Source: Fodinibius roseus
Lineage (GTDB): Bacteria; Bacteroidota; Rhodothermia; Balneolales; Balneolaceae
Assembly (NCBI RefSeq): GCF_900129315.1
Contig: NZ_FQUS01000020.1
Location: 1-64,000, forward strand
Direction of reading: 5' to 3'
Length of the DNA: 64,000 nt
Each line of letters begins with the position of its first letter. Position 1 is the first letter of the stretch. This document shows, piece by piece, positions 51,569 through 60,889 of the stretch. The notes under the pieces are model-generated. The model worked only from the letters and a program-made list of their open reading frames with translations. It did no database searches and was not told the origin of the DNA. A program made the position numbers and the translations under genes.

Positions 51569-53047
51569 TTAAAGAGGGATGGTAACCGTCACTTGATGGG
51601 TAAAGACCCGGGCGTCTTCGAGAGCAAGCTCGCCATCGGGGGCAAAAACAAAATCTCCGCCCGTTGCCGAAAATCCCAGAGAGGCCTCAGCGACAGCCCC
51701 CGTTGAAGCGGTGCCCGGCTGACCGGTACCGGTGGTGAGCAGGCCGGTATATTTCAGTTCCACACTCTCAAAAATCAAGCCGGCTGATAAACTAAACCTC
51801 CATTCCGTCCAGTTTTCTTCCTGATCCCGGAAGGAATCCTCTACATAATCCGTTTGTTTGAGCTGGTAGCGATACGTTTTAGCCATAATACCGGACTCCA
51901 ACAGAACGTGTTTCCCTCTCCATCCCAGCCCCGTTTTTACAAGGGAATTCACAAAGGCGAATTCATTTTCTATGGTCTTGTCTCCCTTTTCGACCAGAAG
52001 TTCGGTTTCTTCCTCATCCCAGATATCCTCCTGTGCTTCGACCCCGGTGTTACTCCATACCGGTTCAATAACGAACTCCGCCCCGAACGTTACATTATCC
52101 CCGGATGTATTCGAGGCACCCATTCCCGCATTCAGGGCCCACGTATTGCCGGGGTCGCGCGGAATATTCATCAGCTCATAGTTTGGTATTTTGGGATGTG
52201 TCTTTACGTTAAGCGTAAGAATACTGCCCCACCTCCAGTTGCTTTCTTCGACCGGCTGGTCGTACCCGAGATGCAATCCCCAGGTATTGGTTTTATCCAT
52301 ATTCTTTTCAACACTCGAAGACGGTTCTTGAACGGTTAGCGCTGCTGGATTGCAGAGCCCCGGTTGTATGGCACAGGAATTTTGGTAAATGACTTCATGC
52401 GTCATGTCAGTACGGGCAAACAGCGTCAGTATTTCATACCGCCCCCGGCTACCCGTCTTGCCATCGAGTCCCAGACGGATATCCAGCATATAGCCATCCT
52501 GATTAATGCGATCGCTGCGCGGATAGAGCATATCTACCCCTTCCGAGGCACCGAGTCCCGCCCAAAACAGGCGTCCGCCCAGTGAAGTCGCCTCATTTAA
52601 CAGCCGTCCCCCCTGCAGCCAAAGATAATTATTATTAGTAGACTGGTCTTTCAACCGGTTGGTGCCGGCATGAGGCCGATCCATATCCTGGATGGCAACA
52701 CCCAGTCCGCCGAACCACCGGTTCCCGGACGCGAGTCCCCCTACAGACAGCGTTTTAGCCATTCCGTTTCCATCCGTAATCCGGTAAAAGGTGGGGTTCA
52801 TATAAACCTGCATCCCATTCAACCGCGCCGTTTTGGCGGGATTGACCAGTGCATCTCCCAGCGTGTCATCAAAAGCGATAGAAAGGCCTCCCATTCCGGC
52901 ATTGACCGGTGGCTGGACCATGAATTGATCTCCGGTAGCAACAGGAGCCGTCTTAAGGTTAATCAATTGAGCCGATGCTTCTGTCGGCAGAAAAATATGA
53001 ACTCCCAAAATAAACATCATAGTCAACGTAAATGTATGCCTGTGCAT
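51569..53047 (-). CDS. PorV/OMPP1-like outer-membrane protein
   Basis: This 492-aa protein has a signal peptide (about 8-26, TEASAQ) and an N-terminal motif typical of PorV/PorQ-like barrels (NAGMGGLSIAFDDTLGDALVNPAKTARLNGMQVYMNP, about 49-85). Beta-strand periodicity continues to the C-terminus (FTHQVTVTIPL). In Bacteroidota such proteins act in type IX secretion or as lipid/hydrophobe channels. Function here is not determined. No cognate genes are adjacent, and inverted repeats flank it. Confidence 0.75.
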   Translation of the reverse strand: MHRHTFTLTMMFILGVHIFLPTEASAQLINLKTAPVATGDQFMVQPPVNAGMGGLSIAFDDTLGDALVNPAKTARLNGMQVYMNPTFYRITDGNGMAKTLSVGGLASGNRWFGGLGVAIQDMDRPHAGTNRLKDQSTNNNYLWLQGGRLLNEATSLGGRLFWAGLGASEGVDMLYPRSDRINQDGYMLDIRLGLDGKTGSRGRYEILTLFARTDMTHEVIYQNSCAIQPGLCNPAALTVQEPSSSVEKNMDKTNTWGLHLGYDQPVEESNWRWGSILTLNVKTHPKIPNYELMNIPRDPGNTWALNAGMGASNTSGDNVTFGAEFVIEPVWSNTGVEAQEDIWDEEETELLVEKGDKTIENEFAFVNSLVKTGLGWRGKHVLLESGIMAKTYRYQLKQTDYVEDSFRDQEENWTEWRFSLSAGLIFESVELKYTGLLTTGTGQPGTASTGAVAEASLGFSATGGDFVFAPDGELALEDARVFTHQVTVTIPL

Positions 53048-53663
53048 AATTACCCTTTGTTTTACCGCTTTAAATTGTCAGATTTTAATCTTAACCCTGG
53101 AGCTCCCGGGCTTACAAAGACGTTACCCCTAATCCGTTTTAAAATACCTGGGTATTGACCTAATAATGCCCTGGCCCCCTTTGACTCCTGACTATTCGCT
53201 CAATCGGGAGTCCCGGGATTTCCGTCCAGCAATAATACTACCTTGTATTTACTATACATACACCTGACATTGGACCGGTAACTATCGCGCTCGGGGATTT
53301 ATGAAGAGAGCAGTGTGCGGCAGTGGCGGCGAGGGCGGGGAAAGGAGAAATTATTGCCTGACTGAACCTCACCGTATCGGGCGAGTTTATATTTTTCTCC
53401 GGAGCCAATACGGCCGCCGGACACTGAGTTTTTTCAGGCGGCGACGTTTATTAGTTCAAACAGTTTCAGCTCCGCTGGCCGCGCTGCCAGCAAGTTCATG
53501 ATAGAACAAAAACCGGGGTCTGGGGAATAGCGGGAAATCCTTTGGGAAAAATAACTCCTGTGGAAGAGCCATCCCTGAGGAAAAGGTTTATCAAGTACAA
53601 GATCTTGCTATTCCCCAGCGCTTTTTTCGTCTATTTTTTGGCTACAAAAAATGGACGTCTCGC
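53048..53663. other. intergenic region with inverted repeat copy and hairpins
   Basis: It contains the palindrome AATACCTGGGTATT at 53143-53156, about 100 bp upstream of the PorV-like gene, which could be an operator. The right copy of the inverted repeat is at about 53320-53445. A 30-nt hairpin lies at 53628-53657 (CGTCTATTTTTTG/CAAAAAATGGACG, 4-nt loop) just past the TonB-receptor stop. No gene is supported. Confidence 0.6.
53320..53445 (-). repeat. diverged inverted repeat, right copy
   Basis: The core at 53378-53406 is the reverse complement of 51200-51228 with one mismatch. Similarity in blocks spans about 120 bp (ACTGAGTTTTTTCAGGCGG corresponding to the CTGGGAAAACTCAG block on the left side). 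It is oriented oppositely to the left copy. Confidence 0.75.
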
Positions 53664-56468
53664 TTACATATTAAACTGGATACTAATAGAGGGATGAAAG
53701 CCCGGCATGCTCCGTTTTTTAATTTCATATTGATCCCCCTCTTCTTCTCCGTGTATCGGCTGCAGTCTCCAGTCAATTGTATTGCGGCGGTCGAGCAGGT
53801 TAATCAGATCCAGGCGCAGCTCCATATCCATCATACTGAGGGAGGGGCTGTAAACAAACGACAAGTCAAACTGGTGGAAGGGCGCAAGCCGGTCGTCTTC
53901 CGGGTGGGTGAAATCATACTCCCCAAAACGATTACTGCCCTCATAAAGCAGATAATTGTAATAGGACTGACGGAATCCCCATGATCGTCCCAATATGCTT
54001 TGCCATTGTGCCACAGCCGTTAATTCCGGGAAAATATGCCAGAGGGTGCGCAACTGGAAGCGATGGGGTTCGCTCCAGGAAGCCGGCAGAACGCGACCGA
54101 ACTGGTTATCGAGGTTGATGCGGTTGTGGTTAAAATCGTAGCCCAGGATAACCTTGCCCTTCCTGTTGGCTATCGACTGGTGCAGGCGAAGCCCGACGCC
54201 GAGGTTTTCCATTTCCGTGGTCTGCGCAAAGGCGCCCATCCCCGAACGATCGATCGTCTCGTCCTCCAACAGGTTTTCGTAAGAAACCGTATAGGTCGTC
54301 GGCTGCCATTTATAAAACCATTCCAGGTTCAGGGTGGTATGATCGGACGGCTCGAAGTGGAAGGAATTGCTGATATGCCAGGCTTCAGGCATGGCAGACA
54401 AGCTGGCGTGCGACCAGATCGTGAAGGAGGGGACCAGGGAAGTGGGACCCGGGTTGGTAATTTCAAACTGGTTGATAAACTGCCGGTAGACGCCCCCCGA
54501 AAACTTGACCGACCAGTACCCGATTCCGGAGTCGGGTTTATCAAACTGAATACTTCCACGGGGCTCGGTATAAAAGCGGCCGGCCGTATTGACATACGTC
54601 AGCCGGCTGCCCAGGCTAAATTTCCAGTATTCCCCGCTCACCCAGTTGCCTTTCAGGTAGCTGCTCAACAGGGATGACTGCTGGTCGGAAAGCGTGGGCA
54701 GATAAAACAGGTCGGACAGGTTAACCTCTGATTTGACATAGTCGAACTGGACCCCGGCTTCGAAATTAAGTTGCGGTGTAAAGCTATAGGTGCCGTCCGT
54801 GCGATATATAAGATGCTTTATACTGTTACGGCTGCGCTGATTCGGCACCAGGTTATTTTCACTGGCTCGCTTAAAATCCTCATACACCTCCTGTGCCGGC
54901 GCTGCATTTAACAAACCACTATATACAGGAATAGTTGGATTACTATTGGTACCCAACAGGTAGCGATGGTTAAACTGGTTGGAACTGAAACTAAGCTGGG
55001 TACTCATATCCAGCCGGGGCGAGACAAGCTGGCTGTAGGTGGCCTGTCCCATAAAATTGTTCCAGTGATAGGCATCCTGTGCATAGAGGTATTCCGGGAT
55101 ATCATTGGAGGGAAGGGCCTGCCGCAGCATATCCGTACTGACATCATTTTCGCCCACGTAAAACGAGGATGAAAGCGTTTTGTATGAATCGATTTCGTAT
55201 TCCGAAGCCAGATGCACATCATAAAAACGGACATCTGAATTATGTTCTAACGGTTCATAGAGAGCGGCGTCGTTTTCCTCATTAACAAGGAGATTGGTCA
55301 TCAGCGGGTCCAGGTCGTCCCACCGCCGGAGAGTATTTTCGAGGTTCGGTTCCCGGTATACATTCCAGTAGTTGGAACGCGCGGCGCCCATCACCTTGAA
55401 CGATGATTCTTCTTCATCATCCGACCAATAGAGATTTCCGCGGAGATTTAAACTCAGCGGATCGGCCTGGAACGTCAGATCCCGGTCATCAATGCCCGTG
55501 ACATCGTGCTGCAGGTTTATCAATCCGGCTATCTGGCTGCCTTCAGGCGTACCATAGCCCGCTTTATAGAGCTGCACCTTGCTTATCGCATAAGGACTAA
55601 AAGCACTAAACATCTGTCCGAAACTGTACGGATTGTATACGGGCACATTATCGAGCATAATCCGGTGCTCTCCCCGCTGTCCCCCCTGCAAGTGAAAGTC
55701 CATCATCGGCGAGCCATACTGCACGCCCGAAAACAGATTCAGGCTCCGGATGGCATCCTCCATACGTCCAGTCGTCGTCCACTCGTTGCCGGGGTCTACA
55801 CTCTGCCCGTTATCCGTGCTTTTAGATGACACCTGCGGCAGGTGTCCCGTTACCACGATGGGCAGAAAGTCGACCGACTTGGGCTCCATTTCAACTTCTT
55901 CGCGGTAATCCTGCCGGGGACCGATTTCGATGGTTTTATATACGGCTTCGTACCCCACATAACTGAAGATGATACTATAGGAGCCGGACACCAGGTTATC
56001 GAGCACAAACCGGCCGCTTTTCCCGGTACTGGTCCCCCCCGAAGCATTCGCCAGCCTGACCGTAGCGCCCGGGAGCGGTTCGCCGGTGTAGCTGTCTACA
56101 ATTTTACCGGAGTAGGAGCCGTAGGAAGGATCATCACTCACTTTTCGTACAATCACAATCGTGCCCGACGAAAGTGTGATAAAATCGAGTGAAGTTGCTC
56201 CCAGGACATCACGCAGTATCTGCGGGACCGTCTGATCCTCTACCCGGCTATAGACGCTGATGCCCTCTACGATCGCAGGATCGTAAACCATATCAGTTTC
56301 GGTTTTCTCAGCTACCGCTTCCAGGGCTTGGGACAGCGAGGCGCCCCGGAAGGTGAAGGAATACTGTTCTGATGGGTGTTCCTGCGCCTGTACCTTCAGG
56401 GAGGCAGCAGACAGAACCAGGAGCGGCAGTAGCAGACCGCATATCCTGCGCGTTAGCTTATATCGCAT
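53664..56468 (-). CDS. TonB-dependent receptor with N-terminal STN signalling domain
   Basis: This 934-aa outer-membrane receptor has a signal peptide (1-28), an STN domain (about 35-110: FTFRGASLSQALEAVAEKTETDMVYDPAIVEG), a carboxypeptidase-regulatory-like domain (YSGKIVDSYTGEPLPGATVRLANASGG), a plug (about 215-340) and a beta-barrel. STN domains contact FecR-type anti-sigma factors across the periplasm, and fecR plus an ECF sigma gene lie directly upstream, so this is a trans-envelope regulated uptake system. No SusD partner is adjacent. The substrate is unknown. Confidence 0.92.
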   Translation of the reverse strand: MRYKLTRRICGLLLPLLVLSAASLKVQAQEHPSEQYSFTFRGASLSQALEAVAEKTETDMVYDPAIVEGISVYSRVEDQTVPQILRDVLGATSLDFITLSSGTIVIVRKVSDDPSYGSYSGKIVDSYTGEPLPGATVRLANASGGTSTGKSGRFVLDNLVSGSYSIIFSYVGYEAVYKTIEIGPRQDYREEVEMEPKSVDFLPIVVTGHLPQVSSKSTDNGQSVDPGNEWTTTGRMEDAIRSLNLFSGVQYGSPMMDFHLQGGQRGEHRIMLDNVPVYNPYSFGQMFSAFSPYAISKVQLYKAGYGTPEGSQIAGLINLQHDVTGIDDRDLTFQADPLSLNLRGNLYWSDDEEESSFKVMGAARSNYWNVYREPNLENTLRRWDDLDPLMTNLLVNEENDAALYEPLEHNSDVRFYDVHLASEYEIDSYKTLSSSFYVGENDVSTDMLRQALPSNDIPEYLYAQDAYHWNNFMGQATYSQLVSPRLDMSTQLSFSSNQFNHRYLLGTNSNPTIPVYSGLLNAAPAQEVYEDFKRASENNLVPNQRSRNSIKHLIYRTDGTYSFTPQLNFEAGVQFDYVKSEVNLSDLFYLPTLSDQQSSLLSSYLKGNWVSGEYWKFSLGSRLTYVNTAGRFYTEPRGSIQFDKPDSGIGYWSVKFSGGVYRQFINQFEITNPGPTSLVPSFTIWSHASLSAMPEAWHISNSFHFEPSDHTTLNLEWFYKWQPTTYTVSYENLLEDETIDRSGMGAFAQTTEMENLGVGLRLHQSIANRKGKVILGYDFNHNRINLDNQFGRVLPASWSEPHRFQLRTLWHIFPELTAVAQWQSILGRSWGFRQSYYNYLLYEGSNRFGEYDFTHPEDDRLAPFHQFDLSFVYSPSLSMMDMELRLDLINLLDRRNTIDWRLQPIHGEEEGDQYEIKKRSMPGFHPSISIQFNM

Positions 56469-56648
56469 ATTTTCCTTCTCCGATTTTATGAGTTGAACTA
56501 TACTATTTTGCTTTTACGTGAACATATCAGGGGCAACCAACCTGCATTCTCGTTCACCGGCATCCGAAAGGATTCAACGTCATATACCGACCAATTTCGC
56601 AACCCGGATACTCGTATTCGGGGTGAAACATGCCGGCTAACGGTCTTC

Positions 56649-57650
56649 TTATTTATATACGCTGTATCCATTGGCTGTTTCGGCATATCGCAATCCCTTG
56701 ACCCGGCAAATGTCTTTGATGACCGATTCCACATTCTCCGGGCGGGCATAAAAGGCCGTCAGCGTTTCGCTGGCCATTGTGGTATCATAAAGCTGAATGT
56801 TCACGTCAAAGCGCCGCTCCAGCTCCTGAAAAATCACCAGCAGGGGCTTTTCGTTGAACATCAGTTTCTGTTGACGCCATCCGAGCATTTTATCTATGGA
56901 AACGGTTTCGGGCGCTGTGGGTTGTTCCATTTTCACGGCCCACCGGCTCAGTTCCCCCTGCCCGACCGTCACAGACTGTTCCGGCAGCTCCGCCGGGTAA
57001 AAGTCCACCGTTCCCTCCGCAACCGTCACTTCGGTCTCCTGCAATAACTCCTCACTCCAGGAACGAACATTGAATTCAGTGCCTGTCACGCGAACGATGG
57101 CTTTATTCCCCCGGACAATAAAAGGATCCTCACCCTCCGATACCGAGAAAAAAGCTTCGCCTTCCAGATCGATCGTTCTGTTTGTATAGCTAAAAAAGTG
57201 GCTGTAGCTGATTTGACTACCGCTATTCAGTTCAACGGTAGACCCGTCGGGCAAGGTAACGCTTGCTATTTCTCCCCGCGGTGCTGTAACGGTTTTCGGC
57301 GTTAGCAGAAGCCCCGCTCCAAACACCAGCAAAACAACAGCAGCGGCCAGCCACAATCGCCATTGGGAGGAGGCCGATGACGAAGAAGAAGGTTCTCTGT
57401 TTGTGCTATGATTCTTATCAGTGGAAACAGAGGGAGAGGGGGGTTGACGGCTCTCACCGATACGCTGCTGTACCTCTGACAATGCCTCTTCCACTTCGTC
57501 ACCGGTAAGGTCAGTACCCGGAGATTGCGGCTCAGCCTGTCCGGCCAGATCCCAAATTTCCTTTATGCGATCTCTTCGGTCCGGTGAAAATTGCAAGAAA
57601 AAATCTCGTCGGTCTGAAGTATCATTATTATTTTCGGATGTATCACTCAT
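56649..57650 (-). CDS. FecR-family anti-sigma factor
   Basis: From the ATG at 57650, which overlaps the sigma-gene stop (ATGA), the product has 333 aa; a GTG at 57692 is less likely. It has a cytoplasmic N-terminus, a membrane helix (about 95-115), a FecR domain (RGEIASVTLPDGSTVELNSGSQISYSHFF) and a C-terminal STN-like/DUF4974 region (EKPLLVIFQELERRFDVNIQLYDTTMASETLTAFYARPENVESVIKDIC). Family members hold ECF sigma factors inactive until the receptor signals. Confidence 0.92.
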   Translation of the reverse strand: MSDTSENNNDTSDRRDFFLQFSPDRRDRIKEIWDLAGQAEPQSPGTDLTGDEVEEALSEVQQRIGESRQPPSPSVSTDKNHSTNREPSSSSSASSQWRLWLAAAVVLLVFGAGLLLTPKTVTAPRGEIASVTLPDGSTVELNSGSQISYSHFFSYTNRTIDLEGEAFFSVSEGEDPFIVRGNKAIVRVTGTEFNVRSWSEELLQETEVTVAEGTVDFYPAELPEQSVTVGQGELSRWAVKMEQPTAPETVSIDKMLGWRQQKLMFNEKPLLVIFQELERRFDVNIQLYDTTMASETLTAFYARPENVESVIKDICRVKGLRYAETANGYSVYK

Positions 57651-58228
57651 AACTTTTTGTCGTTTACCTGCTTCGTCTTGTATTCGTCGCACCGGTCTCT
57701 CAACTTCTTCAAGGCCGCCACGATATGATTATTTACCGTACTTGATGATACGTCCATCACTTCGGCAATTTCATCATGATCCAATCCTTCGAACCTGCTG
57801 AGTTCAAAGGCCTCGCGCTGACGCTTTGGCAACTTTTCAATCCATATTTTCAACAAATTAACCAGCTGTTCTTTTTCGTTTTGTTGCTTGCGCCTGTCTT
57901 CATCCGCTGCCTCTAAAGGTATATCTTCCAGCAGTCCGACCGTCTCATTGGAATGGTTGCGTATATGATTCAACGATTTATTCCGTACAATCCTGTACAG
58001 ATAAGCCTGTATGGATCGATCGGGATCCAGTTGTTTGCGTTTTTCCCAAAGCGCTATAAACGCATCCTGCACAATGTCACGGGCAACGGCTTTATTGCGG
58101 TTGTATTTACTTGCAAAATGGATAAGGCGGGGGTACAAGGACCGGAAGAGGCTGTTAAAAGCCTTCCGGTCCGACGCTGTGATCTTCTCACCCCACATAC
58201 GTATTTGCTTTGTCGACGGCTTATCCAT
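57647..58228 (-). CDS. ECF-type RNA polymerase sigma factor
   Basis: This 193-aa protein has region 2 (HFASKYNRNKAVARDIVQDAFIALWEKRKQL) and region 4 (LPKRQREAFELSRFEGLDHDEIAEVMDVSSSTVNNHIVAALKKLRD), with no other domains. It is translationally coupled to the FecR gene and followed by the STN-TonB receptor, a standard Bacteroidota transcription module. Its targets probably include the receptor gene itself. Confidence 0.93.
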   Translation of the reverse strand: MDKPSTKQIRMWGEKITASDRKAFNSLFRSLYPRLIHFASKYNRNKAVARDIVQDAFIALWEKRKQLDPDRSIQAYLYRIVRNKSLNHIRNHSNETVGLLEDIPLEAADEDRRKQQNEKEQLVNLLKIWIEKLPKRQREAFELSRFEGLDHDEIAEVMDVSSSTVNNHIVAALKKLRDRCDEYKTKQVNDKKL

Positions 58229-58343
58229 GTGTTCTACTGGTTATACACACCTGTCGGATAGTATAACTATTGTACGGCAAAATTTTTTTATGATAGGAAT
58301 AAAAAAGAGATGATAACCGCCGGGGATACCTCCTGTGCTGGAA

Positions 58344-58385
58344 CAGATGGAGATCGTTCGACTTCCTGCCGGGGATCCATGTATG
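58344..58385 (-). pseudogene. remnant of a nucleoside hydrolase C-terminus
   Basis: These 42 bases match 59772-59813 of the nucleoside hydrolase gene at about 36 positions. On the minus strand they read HTWIPGRKSNDLHL, against NTWVPGRKSNHAHL in the intact protein. The surrounding frame is not a hydrolase and the upstream gene ends at 58462 without this motif. It is best read as a leftover from a duplicated or deleted paralogue. Confidence 0.65.
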
Positions 58386-58461
58386 GCCGCCCCGTCCCCC
58401 CTCTGCATGAGCCGCATTTTTTGATCCGGCCGGGAATTCCTTAACCCGTGAGAGCCATGCG

Positions 58462-59556
58462 TTAATTACTCTCACTTTCTATTACCGGGTCGTCCATGGT
58501 GTTAAAAAAATCATTCATAATCCCGTAAATATGGAAGTTTTCCCAGAGGGTAATGGTTCGCTTGTTATCGGGACGTTTCACCCACTCATTGTCTATCAAT
58601 ACGGGCGCCGGTATTTCTTTTGAATCAGCCCAGTCCGGATGCTTGACTATGGCAACGGCGGCCATGTCGAACAACGGTCTCGAAGGGGGATCTCCCCCCA
58701 TAGTATAATTCTCAAATAAGCTGACCGAATAATCCCCAAAGTTATCAAACAGGCCTCCATGCCGCCCTTCCACCGGTTCCTCAATATGGGGGCCTTTACC
58801 CGGCATCCTGTGAATTATCTGATCCTTGGTAACCCTGACAGCCGAAGTTCCGGAGGATTTTCCATAGCGGACGGTAACCATTTCAAAGGGAATATCCGAA
58901 TTCAACAGGTAATTCAAGGCGGTGGTATCGGCATTCTGGTTGTGTTCGCCGGGTTCAGGGTAATTGGACCCAAGCCAGACAAGCCGGGCATTGGATGCAA
59001 CAGCTGGTTCCTTCTTCAAGGCCAATGCGATATTGGTAAGCTTCCCCACGGCCAAAAGAATAAGTTCATGTTCTTTTTCCGCCAACGCTTCCTCGATGAT
59101 AAAGTTCACCGCTGAAGCACCGTCAAAGTCAGAATTATTCACTTGGTCCTGTATCTCGCCAAATGTTCCGTTTGCTCCCTTCTTAAGCGGTACCTTCTGG
59201 AATGATTTACAGAGCTTTAAAATACGTTCCGCCTCGACGTAGTCTAATGCGACATCCGGTTCTTTGGTTGAATTGACCGTGATGCCTTCAACGGTAAATA
59301 AGTCTGCATTGAACAAAAGGTAAGCCAGGGCGTGCTGATCATCGATTTCATTATTGGTATCGGTATCGAATAATACGCGGTGTTTTTGTTCCATCTGATC
59401 GTTATCCCCATATAGTTGATTGTTGTTGGCGTTGGAGCTACAGCCGTACAGTGAAAAAAGGAGGAGCGTACATGCCATCCAGCTTTCCCATCCCCCCTTC
59501 CCTCCCCATGTACGGATTATGCCGCCGACACGGGGATCATTCTTTTCCAGGTTCAT
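58462..59556 (-). CDS. nucleoside hydrolase-like lipoprotein
   Basis: From the ATG at 59556 the product has about 364 aa. A hydrophobic segment ends in an LYGC lipobox (Cys near 39), preceded by a long N-terminal extension; another ATG at 59478 would give a short signal peptide. The hydrolase core begins RVLFDTDTNNEIDDQHALAYLLFNADLF, the calcium-binding DxDxxxDD motif with an extra residue, and continues ILLAVGKLTNIALAL and LVWLGSNYPEPGEHNQNAD. Inosine-uridine-type hydrolases split ribonucleosides; substrate is unknown. It may act at the periplasmic face. Confidence 0.82.
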   Translation of the reverse strand: MNLEKNDPRVGGIIRTWGGKGGWESWMACTLLLFSLYGCSSNANNNQLYGDNDQMEQKHRVLFDTDTNNEIDDQHALAYLLFNADLFTVEGITVNSTKEPDVALDYVEAERILKLCKSFQKVPLKKGANGTFGEIQDQVNNSDFDGASAVNFIIEEALAEKEHELILLAVGKLTNIALALKKEPAVASNARLVWLGSNYPEPGEHNQNADTTALNYLLNSDIPFEMVTVRYGKSSGTSAVRVTKDQIIHRMPGKGPHIEEPVEGRHGGLFDNFGDYSVSLFENYTMGGDPPSRPLFDMAAVAIVKHPDWADSKEIPAPVLIDNEWVKRPDNKRTITLWENFHIYGIMNDFFNTMDDPVIESESN

Positions 59557-59693
59557 AAGCAACTGTTTTCATCTTTATCAATTTTATCCCAATCGATTCA
59601 ATATAATGAGTCCTAATCCTAAAATGAAAAACAGAAACATGGGACCAATTAGCTTATTGATGCCCACCCTGGTTTTAATTGTTGTTTCCAGCT

Positions 59694-60671
59694 CTAAAAC
59701 TTACTGCTGTATATCCCCGTCATTAGCGCATCAATAATTTTAGCTATTTCATCCGGGTCCATTTTTTCCACCAAATGGGCATGGTTCGACTTCCTGCCGG
59801 GAACCCATGTATTGCTGCCGTCTTCGTTTACCTTTACATATCCTTCCCTGTTCACCTCCCAATACTCGTTTTTAAAGGGAGAAACAGCATACAAAACGGC
59901 GGACTGATCCCAACTTTGTCTTCCCTCGAAGTTATTAAAAAGCTGGTAGGCCCTCCACACCGGACTTTCATCGGAAAGCATTTTTTCCAAAAAATCAGCC
60001 CCCGTTATAATTTCATTTCCAATCTCATATCCTGAAAATATGACGTCCACAGGCCATTGTTCAACTGCTTTCTTAGTTGATGCCGGATCCGGCCGGTAAA
60101 AGTTGGCCTCCTTTCCTTCGGGAAATTCACCGCCCATTGCAGACCAGAATTTTACTTTCCGTTTGATTAGCGCAGTACCCGACAGGTCACTGTATTCACC
60201 AGGTTCGGATTCGATCAGATTTCTCAAGTTCGACAAATGTCCTATGGTAATAATAACTACGCTTGAATCGGCCTGGGAGGACAGGAGTTTCCGGTATAAC
60301 CGGGTGGCGTCTTCGGCCTTCTCATACGATGGAAGGCTGTGCTCATACTCTTCACTTATTTTCTTTGTATACTTTGAAAATTCCCTGAGCTCGATACCTT
60401 TTTGTACACCGATTGGAATGTCAGGTCGATCGAAATAATGATTTATCGCGTCGGCACAGAGAGGAGCATGCCGCTCGCCGCTCGTAACAATGATCCCTAA
60501 AATATCTACTGCACCGTGATCAGCCAGCGTATGAAGCATAGCCAGGGCTCCTACATCATCCACGTCGGAATCGATATCGGTATCGAGTATGACTTTAAGC
60601 GGTTGAGCGTACCCGGACATAGCCCAGAGGACAGTGATCGAAGTCAGCAGTATCTTTGTGATTATTTTCAT
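59694..60671 (-). CDS. secreted nucleoside hydrolase
   Basis: This 325-aa protein has a signal peptide (about 5-22, SGYAQ) and the calcium-binding motif VILDTDIDSDVDDVGALAMLHTLAD. It continues with VVIITIGHLSNLRNLIESEP, FWSAMGGEFPEGKEANFYRPDP and a C-terminal WVPGRKSNHAHLVEKMDP signature. It lies 130 bp upstream of the second hydrolase on the same strand. Together with the downstream sigma/FecR/TonB genes they may scavenge extracellular nucleosides. Confidence 0.85.
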   Translation of the reverse strand: MKIITKILLTSITVLWAMSGYAQPLKVILDTDIDSDVDDVGALAMLHTLADHGAVDILGIIVTSGERHAPLCADAINHYFDRPDIPIGVQKGIELREFSKYTKKISEEYEHSLPSYEKAEDATRLYRKLLSSQADSSVVIITIGHLSNLRNLIESEPGEYSDLSGTALIKRKVKFWSAMGGEFPEGKEANFYRPDPASTKKAVEQWPVDVIFSGYEIGNEIITGADFLEKMLSDESPVWRAYQLFNNFEGRQSWDQSAVLYAVSPFKNEYWEVNREGYVKVNEDGSNTWVPGRKSNHAHLVEKMDPDEIAKIIDALMTGIYSSKF

Positions 60672-60710
60672 TGTTTCTGATGGTATCGATTAGATCGATT
60701 ATGGGCAACA

Positions 60711-60778
60711 GGGAATTTTGTTCAAGATCAAAGCTGAGTGATTTCAAAAACCGGAGTTTATTAGCGAACGTGAGGATT
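60711..60778. repeat. half-copy of the 2451-2546 element
   Basis: The stretch GGGAATTTTGTTCAAGATCA (60711-60730) and the following AAGCTGAG align with GGGATTTTGTTCAAGGTCAA and CCAGAG at 2447-2474; a GTGAGGATT block (60770-60778) matches 2506-2514. The right arm is lost, so this copy no longer folds into the full hairpin. It lies just upstream of the nucleoside hydrolase start. Confidence 0.5.
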
Positions 60779-60889
60779 AAGGGTTTAACCCTGCTCCCTG
60801 TACGGTACTCTTTACTCTTTGCCGCGGCCTGAATATTCGACACGAGTGAGCGGCTCGTTCTTTGGCGGACAGGCTGCACTTCCCAGCCG

